From Mycobacterium gordonae (GTDB lineage: Bacteria > Actinomycetota > Actinomycetes > Mycobacteriales > Mycobacteriaceae), in NCBI RefSeq assembly GCF_017086405.1, contig NZ_CP070973.1:4558739-4622738 (forward strand): a stretch of DNA of 64,000 nucleotides, in the 5' to 3' direction. Each line of letters begins with the position of its first letter. Position 1 is the stretch's first letter. Below, piece after piece: positions 9,251-15,680 of this stretch. The notes beneath the pieces were generated by a model that had not been told where the DNA came from, searched no databases, and worked only from the letters and a program-made list of their open reading frames with translations. A program made the position numbers and the translations under genes.

Positions 9251-10234
9251 TCAGATTAGTGGCTGGGCAAACGTCGCCACGATCGCGTTCCGAGCCGACC
9301 GCCAGGTGAGCCCGAGATCCCGCAGCGTCTCGGAATCGTCGGTCGGTATCGCCGCGGTGATCAGTTGCGCCGCTTCGTAACTGAAGCCGCTGCCCAGCGG
9401 CAGCACCGACGCGGCAAGATCGGACATCCTGCCCACCAGACGAAACGCACTGGAGCTCAGCGGAATCCGCCGGACGCGGCGTCCACTGCCGCGCTCGATC
9501 GCCGCGATCATGTCGTCGAACGTCAGCAACTGGCCGCCACACAGGTAACGCTTCGGACCCCGCCCCGGCCGCATCAACCGTTCGTGCACATCGGCGACAT
9601 CGCGGACATCAATCATCATCATCCCCGCATGCGCGACCTTGGGCGCTACCCCGAACCGGACGATAGTGCCCCAGCCCTGCTCGGTGATGCCCGGCGCGGT
9701 GTACATCGCCGGCCCGACGACACTGGATGGATAGGTGACCACGACGGGAGCGCCGTCACGCTGCAGCCGCCGCGCCACGCGGTCGGCGTAGGACTTGGTG
9801 CGCGCGTAGGCGGATTTGCCCTGTGCGGTGCGGGATTCGGGACCGATCACCGGCCCCGGCGGCGGAAACAGCGCGCTGTAGCTGGACAGCAACACCACCG
9901 GGTCCAGCCCCAGCGTTAAAGCGCGCAGCATGATCCGTTCGGCGGCATAGGCGTTGATGTCCCACATCAACTGCTCGTGGCGGTCGTCGGTCCCTACCAC
10001 CCCGGCGCCGTGGATGACCGCGTCGCACCCGTCCAACAGCCCGTCGGGAACCTCCGGCGCGCGCAGGTCCCCGCGCACCACCGACACCTCCCCGACCGAC
10101 TGCAACCGGTGCAGCAATAGGTCGTTGGACCAGCCGGGCTCGGCCAGTAGCTGCACGCTGTGACCGGCGGCCAGCAACGCGTGCACGATATGGGCACCGA
10201 CATAGCCAGTGCCGCCGGTCACCGCGATTCGCAT
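9251..10234 (-). CDS. NAD(P)-dependent epimerase/dehydratase-family protein (extended SDR)
   Basis: 327 aa from ATG 10234 (a TTG nine bases upstream is possible). It has the extended-SDR motif TGGTGYVGAH at the N terminus, DAVIHGAGVVG, and the catalytic YARTK (about residue 135), with a C-terminal substrate domain. Relatives include 3-beta-hydroxysteroid dehydrogenase/isomerase-like and nucleoside-diphosphate-sugar epimerases. The steroid neighbours make an oxidoreductase role on a sterol plausible but unproven. Confidence 0.83.
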   Translation of the reverse strand: MRIAVTGGTGYVGAHIVHALLAAGHSVQLLAEPGWSNDLLLHRLQSVGEVSVVRGDLRAPEVPDGLLDGCDAVIHGAGVVGTDDRHEQLMWDINAYAAERIMLRALTLGLDPVVLLSSYSALFPPPGPVIGPESRTAQGKSAYARTKSYADRVARRLQRDGAPVVVTYPSSVVGPAMYTAPGITEQGWGTIVRFGVAPKVAHAGMMMIDVRDVADVHERLMRPGRGPKRYLCGGQLLTFDDMIAAIERGSGRRVRRIPLSSSAFRLVGRMSDLAASVLPLGSGFSYEAAQLITAAIPTDDSETLRDLGLTWRSARNAIVATFAQPLI

Positions 10235-10245
10235 CGCCAGCAACC

Positions 10246-10518
10246 CTAACCGGTGTCGACGACGGCCAGTCTTCCGGCCGCCACGGCGGCCTCGATGGAC
10301 TCACCCAGCGCCGAACACGCCAGGAACAACCCCCGGTGCTGATCCTCGAGAGCCTGCGCACGTTCCAGGCATGACGCGCCGGCCCGGGCGTTCCACTGCA
10401 CGCTGGTCTGGTTCCAGCTGCTCTTGCGGACCAACACCTGCCCACCACACCGGTGACAGTCCACTGGCGCCATCGGCACGTCCGCAAGACGGTTGTCGGC
10501 TCGCACGGCCCGGGTCAT
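10246..10518 (-). CDS. Small C-x2-C protein coupled to kshA remnant
   Basis: 90 aa. The start ATG overlaps the stop of the decayed kshA (ATGA), so it was translated with it. It carries one CHRCGG knuckle near residue 20, a KSSWNQTSVQWNA segment, a lone Cys further on and then a helical tail. Its position suggests it once served the Rieske oxygenase, for example as an accessory or ferredoxin-like factor. It has too few cysteines for a normal ferredoxin. Function not recognised. Confidence 0.6.
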   Translation of the reverse strand: MTRAVRADNRLADVPMAPVDCHRCGGQVLVRKSSWNQTSVQWNARAGASCLERAQALEDQHRGLFLACSALGESIEAAVAAGRLAVVDTG

Positions 10519-11382
10519 GACACCGAGGCCGCTTTCGCTGCCATGTTCGCCTCGATCTGCTTCATCCACGCCTGATAGGGCCTACTGGTGTCCAGTTCGA
10601 ACTCGAAGCGGTCCACCATGTCCGGCTGCACGTCGCCGACGTCGACGTAGAACTGGTCGTACCAGCGCCGCAGTTGGTAGACCGGCCCGTCCTCCTCGAC
10701 CAGCAGCGGATTGTCGATGCGGGCCTTGTGCCACCAGATCTGGACGTCCTGCTCGAAGCCCAGCTCACGTAGTCGCCGTGCCGAGTGGCGGCCTTGACGA
10801 CCTCCTCGGCGGGCAGGCTCTTCGATTTCTTGACGATGATGCCGTATTGCAGCACAAAGGAATTGGCATCGATCGGATAGTGACAGTTGATGAGGAGCGT
10901 CTGATGGTCGCCGGCCGCGTAATGGTATGTCAGGTCGTCGATCATGAACGACGGGCCGAAGTACGACGTCACCGAGGTGGTGCCGAGCATCTTCGCCCCC
11001 TCGCTGCCCGTGTCGGGCCGGCCCTCGCCGTTCATGTACTGGCTGGCGACGTGCCCTTCGAAGATGTTCTTGGAGTATGTCGCCAGTCGTGAAATCGACA
11101 CGCGATCGCGTCGCCCTTGAGCTCACCCTGCGTCAGGTCACCGCCCATGTGGCGGCAGTACCCGTCGAGCACATTGATCTTGCCGTCCCCGCTGCGGAAG
11201 ACGACCAGTTTCTGACCGAATGCGTTGATCGCGTGTGGTTTACCGTCGCCGAACTCTTTGACCAAGCCCAGGCAGTGCCAGCCGCGGGCGAACCTGCCCG
11301 GCGCCGCCTGTGCCTCGATGAACCGAATTTCCCCCCGGCCTCGGATTGCGTCCCCACACCGACCATTGAACGCTTCTCCCAC
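10515..11382 (-). pseudogene. kshA: kshA remnant: 3-ketosteroid 9-alpha-hydroxylase oxygenase with internal deletion
   Basis: Three pieces in different frames match a Rieske oxygenase of the KshA type. The first (11382-11084) holds FARGWHCLGLV, the Rieske CRHMGGD and CRFHDW motifs. The next (11086 to ~10785) resumes at TYSKNIFEGHVASQY, so roughly 80 residues, including the mononuclear-iron ligand region, are missing at the junction. A second frameshift near 10770-10785 leads into LRELGFEQDVQIWWHK and the normal end. An intact enzyme has about 380 residues; this cannot give a functional oxygenase. kstD, its partner in ring opening, is also decayed just upstream on the other strand. Confidence 0.85.
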
Positions 11383-11459
11383 CGCCTGTGCCCTCAGCCG
11401 TTCCGCTGACCGGGAGAAGTATTCCGCGACGGTGCCGCACCGGCCTACCGTTATCAGGC

Positions 11460-11763
11460 GTGAGCCAGCACAGCACCACGATCCCGTCGGGTCTGCCCGT
11501 CATCGACACGAGCGTCGACCTGCTGGTGGTCGGCTCGGGCACTGGGCTGGCCGCGGCACTGGCTGCACGGGAGCTTGGGCTCTGGACTACGGGCCGACGA
11601 GCGGGCCTGGGTGCTGCGCGAAGACGGCAGCGTCATCGCCGGGCTCTGCGCCATCGGGAACACGGCGGCCAATGCGTTCGGTACCGCCTACCCGGGCGCG
11701 GGCGCGACGATCGCGCAGGGTCTGGTGTGCGGATACATTGCGGCGCACGACGCGGCGAGCTAG
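11460..11763 (+). pseudogene. kstD: kstD remnant: 3-ketosteroid delta-1-dehydrogenase, centre deleted
   Basis: From GTG 11460 the first ~40 residues give VDLLVVGSGTGLAAALAARE, the FAD-binding start of KstD. About 11580 the sequence jumps, out of frame, to WVLREDGSVIAGLCAIGNTAA followed by PGAGATIAQGLVCGYIAA, the C-terminal FAD-contact end of the same family. KstD has about 560 residues, so some 450 are missing. It is divergent from the kshA remnant, matching a former regulated pair. Confidence 0.85.
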
Positions 11764-12438
11764 TCACTCGGTCGTGTGTTTGGCCTCGATCTGCCTCTCC
11801 ACGTCACGCCAGTGACCCGGAGCGGGGCGCGGCTTGCCGAAACTGCCCTTGCCGGCCTTGGCGAGGATCGCGTCGGTCTCGTCGATCTCTTTCATCAGCT
11901 CCAGGGCGAACTCCCGTTCGGCAGCGTAATGCTTTGCGGCCCAACGCAGGGCGATCACCGAGTACGCCCAGCCCGGCTCCGCCTCGGCACCCTCGGCGTC
12001 CTCCACGGCCTTGCGGTGCCGGGCCTCGACGTACGACACGTACTGCTGCAGAAGTTCCTTGAGCCGGCCGGGGTTGCTGAGATGGCCGAACGTGATCCGC
12101 AACAGCATGCTGTGTTTGAGCACCGGCGGATCCAGGGGCGCGTTGTTGGTCCAGTCGATGATGGCGGCCATGCCGGCCTCGGAGATCCGGTAGAGCCGGC
12201 GGCTGCGGGTGCCTTCGTCGCGTTCCACGCGCGAGGTCACCAGCCCGAGGCCCTCCAACTTCTTCAGCTCGGTGTAGATCTGGCTGTAGGACGGACTCCA
12301 GTAGTAGAGGTCGACGCTCCAGTCGATCCATTTCTTGAGGTCGTAGCCCGAGACTTCCTCTTCGTAGGACATCATGCCGAGCAATGCCCAACTGGTGGCG
12401 GCAAGTGCCGACTTCACCTTGTCGCTGGGCGTTTCCAC
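11764..12438 (-). CDS. PadR-family transcriptional regulator
   Basis: 224 aa. The N-terminal winged helix includes LGMMSYEEEVSGYDLKKWI and SQIYTELKKLEGLGLV (residues 20-75), the PadR signature. The C-terminal part is a helical dimerisation domain (AR-type, about 100-190). PadR proteins usually repress a divergent or adjacent gene in response to small aromatic or lipophilic ligands. It diverges from the thioesterase at 12517 across 78 bp, the likely target region. Confidence 0.87.
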   Translation of the reverse strand: METPSDKVKSALAATSWALLGMMSYEEEVSGYDLKKWIDWSVDLYYWSPSYSQIYTELKKLEGLGLVTSRVERDEGTRSRRLYRISEAGMAAIIDWTNNAPLDPPVLKHSMLLRITFGHLSNPGRLKELLQQYVSYVEARHRKAVEDAEGAEAEPGWAYSVIALRWAAKHYAAEREFALELMKEIDETDAILAKAGKGSFGKPRPAPGHWRDVERQIEAKHTTE

Positions 12439-12516
12439 GCCACCAAGATTAACAACCCGCAGGCCGGTGTCGGCTGACGACGGACCGCTGACTGGGACAT
12501 CGGTGGCTGCTCTATC

Positions 12517-13134
12517 GTGACGGACATGGTGGATTCGTTTGAGTCGATGACTGATTCGTTGCCAGTGTACGAGTCACTCGCGGCATCGGTGCGGCGGTTG
12601 ATCGACGCGACGATCCGCACCGAGATGGACCATGACGTCATCGCGGCCGCGGCCGCCAAGATCGACAGTGTCACAGCCGAACTCAGCGCCGAGCTGATGC
12701 CCGGCACGTTCGGCGAGCGTGGGATCGACGATGGGCAGGGCATCGCTTCGGGCAATGTCGTTGTGGGCGTGCGTAATCCGTCCGCTCCCCCACTGGCGGT
12801 CCACTATGAGGACGACGGTTCGGTGTGGACGGAATTCACCCTCGGGGCCGCATTCGAGGGTCCCATCGCGCATGTACACGGCGGTGTCTCGGCCATGATC
12901 CTCGACCACATCCTCGGAGCCACCGCACACCGCCCCGGCCGCCCGGCCTATACCGGGACGCTGACGCTGCGTTATCACCAGCGGACCCCGTTGCTACAAC
13001 CGCTGCGGGCGGACGCATGGGTGGACAGGGTGGAAGGCGTCAAGACCTTCGCGGTCGGACAGATCAGCGGCGCCGCGGGCGTCATGGTCTCTGCCGAAGG
13101 CATCTTCATCCACCCGCGAAATGTGAACGCGTAG
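12517..13134 (+). CDS. PaaI/THEM4-type hotdog-fold thioesterase
   Basis: 205 aa. The hotdog domain covers the C-terminal two thirds: FEGPIAHVHGGVSAMILDHILG has the His-Gly-Gly and Asp typical of PaaI/YiiD-type acyl-CoA thioesterases, followed by YTGTLTLRYHQRTPL. The N-terminal ~60 residues form helices. It probably releases fatty acids from acyl-CoA. Divergent from the PadR regulator. Confidence 0.82.
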   Translation: MTDMVDSFESMTDSLPVYESLAASVRRLIDATIRTEMDHDVIAAAAAKIDSVTAELSAELMPGTFGERGIDDGQGIASGNVVVGVRNPSAPPLAVHYEDDGSVWTEFTLGAAFEGPIAHVHGGVSAMILDHILGATAHRPGRPAYTGTLTLRYHQRTPLLQPLRADAWVDRVEGVKTFAVGQISGAAGVMVSAEGIFIHPRNVNA

Positions 13135-13346
13135 ATCGCAGCGGCGCATCGTGGTTGTCGCGCGAAGGCGGGCAGCGCGACATTCGTCGGACGCAGCGCC
13201 TGGTGAGGTGAATGTGGCGTCTGGTGTCACGGCAATCACAGGCGCCGCGTCTGTCTCCGAAGAGAACAAGTGGCGTTGTGCCCTCCTACGAGCGACAACG
13301 GCTCTAAGCTCCAGGCACCTCCGGACACCATGTGAAAGGACCGTCA

Positions 13347-13865
13347 ATGGCGAGGACGATCTGGCTGCTGGCCGCCCTGACGACCTGCTGGTTGACTGCC
13401 TGCGGGTCCCCGCACGCGGCACCGCCGGCCTCGTCGAGCACCTCCGTCAAGCCGGCCACGCCGTTGGCATCCGCCACCATGCCGGCCGCGCCGGCGACCC
13501 CATTGACGCCGACCGTGCCGACTACCACCACGCCGGACTGCGTCGGGCTCTCGATATGCCCACCGCCGCCGCCTGACGCCGACGGAAACCCCGCGTGCTT
13601 CTATTCCGACGGCTGGCAGGCCACCTCGTCCGGCGCGGGCATCGAGGTCTGGTATTTCCATGAGCCACAGAACATGTCGACACCCGACAAGGTCACCGTG
13701 GTGGTGCGTAAGAAGGACGGCAGCACCGAATCGCAGGTCGCCGAGATCCAAGCCGGTCAACAGGTCCACCGGTTCGAATTTCCGACGACCGACAAGTCGA
13801 CCGTCGCCGAGGTGCTGTTAGACAGCAACAGCGGCCGGTGCTTCGTCGTCGGCCCCGGGAGTTAA
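13347..13865 (+). CDS. Putative lipoprotein
   Basis: 172 aa. ATG 13347 follows an AAAGGA ribosome-binding site (an upstream GTG at 13332 is less likely). The N terminus is a signal peptide ending in the lipobox LTAC, so the mature protein starts at Cys and is lipidated on the outer face of the cytoplasmic membrane. A Ser/Pro/Thr-rich linker (residues ~22-65) precedes a small domain with three Cys. Function not recognised. Confidence 0.75.
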   Translation: MARTIWLLAALTTCWLTACGSPHAAPPASSSTSVKPATPLASATMPAAPATPLTPTVPTTTTPDCVGLSICPPPPPDADGNPACFYSDGWQATSSGAGIEVWYFHEPQNMSTPDKVTVVVRKKDGSTESQVAEIQAGQQVHRFEFPTTDKSTVAEVLLDSNSGRCFVVGPGS

Positions 13866-14635
13866 GGCCGCTGCTGCACCGGCGCGGCGCCACCGGGTGC
13901 GCCCCTGGCGACCACGACAGGCATCGACGTCGACGCATTGGTGCCCAGGATGGTGTGGACCACCTCGACCAGGTCCTCGACCGGCATCAGCTTGCCCGGC
14001 ATGCACCCGCGCGACACCCACAGCGGATACGCCTGCATCGCCAGGTCGCGGTCCCACCCGGCATTCATACCGGTCTGCGCGTCACCCTCCCCGCCCGCGC
14101 ACTCACCGACGATGAGATTGGTAAAGCCGATATTCGGATGCTCGGCACGCCATGCCTCGACCAGCCGTTCCAACGCCGCCTTGCTGACGCCATATGCCCC
14201 CAGACCCGGCCAGGGTGGCCCGAACGTGCCGGCGTCCGACGACAGCAGAATCACTTTCCCGGCAGATGCCGACAGATGCGACACGGCCGCCGCCGTCACC
14301 AGCGACGCACCGATCACGTTGGTATCGAAGACGCGTCGCCAGGTCTCGGCGTCGGTCTGCGCCAGCGGGACCAGTGGACTGATCGCCGGCGTGTACACCA
14401 GGTTGTCGATGCCGCCGAGCGCTTCGGCGGCGGCATCGATGCCTGAACGCGCCGACGACTCGTCTGTGACGTCGCATTCGACGGCGAGCGCGCGCGGTCC
14501 GGCTTCCACAGCGGCTGCCTCGATCCGCTCGCGCCGCCGCGCGAGCAGCGCAACCTGATCCCCGCGCTGAGCCAACCCAACACCGATACAGCGCCCGAGC
14601 CCGCTCGACGCCCCGACCACCACTGTTCTTGCCAT
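13862..14635 (-). CDS. Short-chain dehydrogenase/reductase
   Basis: 257 aa from ATG 14635, preceded by GGAGGT at seven bases. Classical SDR: VVGASSGLGRCIG at the N terminus, LARRRERI after strand 2 (NADP preference), ILLSSDAG with the catalytic Ser and YGVSKAAL with Tyr-Lys (about residue 150). The 3' end overlaps the convergent lipoprotein gene by 4 bp. Substrate unknown. Confidence 0.85.
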   Translation of the reverse strand: MARTVVVGASSGLGRCIGVGLAQRGDQVALLARRRERIEAAAVEAGPRALAVECDVTDESSARSGIDAAAEALGGIDNLVYTPAISPLVPLAQTDAETWRRVFDTNVIGASLVTAAAVSHLSASAGKVILLSSDAGTFGPPWPGLGAYGVSKAALERLVEAWRAEHPNIGFTNLIVGECAGGEGDAQTGMNAGWDRDLAMQAYPLWVSRGCMPGKLMPVEDLVEVVHTILGTNASTSMPVVVARGAPGGAAPVQQRP

Positions 14636-14770
14636 CGCGACCTCCGCAGCAGAGCATGGCACACGACCTGCGCCCGATGAGAACGGGGTTACCGTTTATG
14701 GAGCATGCCATTGTCCTCGGGTTGGCTCTCCGGGACCGTCCCTCCCGGCGTGAACCGTTGCCGACACGTC

Positions 14771-14795
14771 GTTTAGTGGCCCAAGACACCGGGTA
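14771..14795 (+). promoter_or_regulatory. SigF-type promoter upstream of usfY-like gene
   Basis: GTTT at 14771-14774 and GGGTA at 14791-14795 are separated by 16 bp, matching the mycobacterial SigF consensus (GTTT, 15-17 bp, GGGTA). It lies about 105 bp before the start at 14902, which fits a stress- or stationary-phase-induced transcript. Confidence 0.6.
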
Positions 14796-14901
14796 GGCCA
14801 TCTTCACGAGATGGCAAACACGCCGACGATGAACGATGCCGCAGCCCCGATGGCGAATGCCAATTACCTTGGCTGACGAAAAATCTCACAAGGAGCACAC
14901 A

Positions 14902-15213
14902 GTGGACCGCCCCAGGACCGACCCGATCGATCACGATCGGACCACCCGCCAACATGCCGGCGAGGCCATGAAAAATGGCGTGAACTCCGTTGGGATCGTT
15001 GCGGTCGGCGTCGGAGTCATGGCGCTGTTTATCGGGTTGTTCGCCTTCGCCACCGGCAACCCGGGTGTCGGCGCGGCCGGCGTCGTCATTGCGGTGTTAC
15101 TCGCCGCTGGCGGGCTGGTGTGGTTGCGTCGTACCCACAACCGGGCACGCGCCGCGGAAGTGCAATGGCATGAGTCACATTCCGACCGACCCCCGCCCCC
15201 GCCGTCCAGTTGA
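14902..15213 (+). CDS. UsfY-like small membrane protein
   Basis: 103 aa from GTG 14902 with AAGGAG nine bases upstream. The N terminus (DPIDHDRTTRQHAGEAMKNG) resembles UsfY, encoded beside sigF in M. tuberculosis. Two membrane helices follow (about residues 27-48 and 54-74), then a charged tail ending in prolines. The SigF-type promoter supports this assignment. Molecular role unknown. Confidence 0.7.
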   Translation: MDRPRTDPIDHDRTTRQHAGEAMKNGVNSVGIVAVGVGVMALFIGLFAFATGNPGVGAAGVVIAVLLAAGGLVWLRRTHNRARAAEVQWHESHSDRPPPPPSS

Positions 15214-15214
15214 G

Positions 15215-15632
15215 TCAGCGGGAGGCTTGTTCGAACAGTCCGGGGTCGTGCGCACACACGATGCTTAATCCGGGTTCGCGGCGTTCGTAGAGTTCTGCCA
15301 GCCGAGCCTGGTTGTCGAGCAGTTGCCGGCGGCTGAAGGCGAACATCCCTTCGTACGTTCGCAACATCAACGGCACCGACGATCTGTCCAAGGTGCCGGA
15401 GTGGTAGAAAGCGTCCCCGCAGTGCAATATCCATTGCTCACCGGTGTGGTCATGAGTTTGGACTGCCACCGCCGCATGCCCGCGGGTGTGACCTGGCATC
15501 CCGGCAGTCTTGCGAGCCGAAGCCGGTGTCTACCAAGACAAGTGCGTTGTCCGTCTCAAGCAGGAGGACGTGACACACCATGCGGGCACCCGGAGTGTGC
15601 ATGGTGCCGCAGTTGAGATGGTGGACTTTCAC
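15215..15632 (-). pseudogene. Metallo-beta-lactamase-fold hydrolase with internal deletion
   Basis: The N-terminal piece (15632 to ~15500) reads MKVHHLNCGTMHTPGARMVC and LVLVDTGFGSQD. The C-terminal piece, in another frame from 15499, reads MPGHTRGHAAVAVQ, LHCGDAFYH and VCAHDPGLFEQA. Between them about 100 residues, including the HxHxDH zinc motif, are missing, so it cannot be a working hydrolase. Same deletion style as the kshA and kstD remnants. Confidence 0.75.
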
Positions 15633-15680
15633 AAGCTTCCCCTTCGGGGGTCGACACCAAGGTGTCGAGAATGTACCTCG

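Noticed and set aside
10246..10518. The 90-aa C-x2-C protein considered a ferredoxin
   Set aside because: Only one C-x2-C pair plus scattered cysteines; a 2Fe-2S or 4Fe-4S ligand pattern is not complete.
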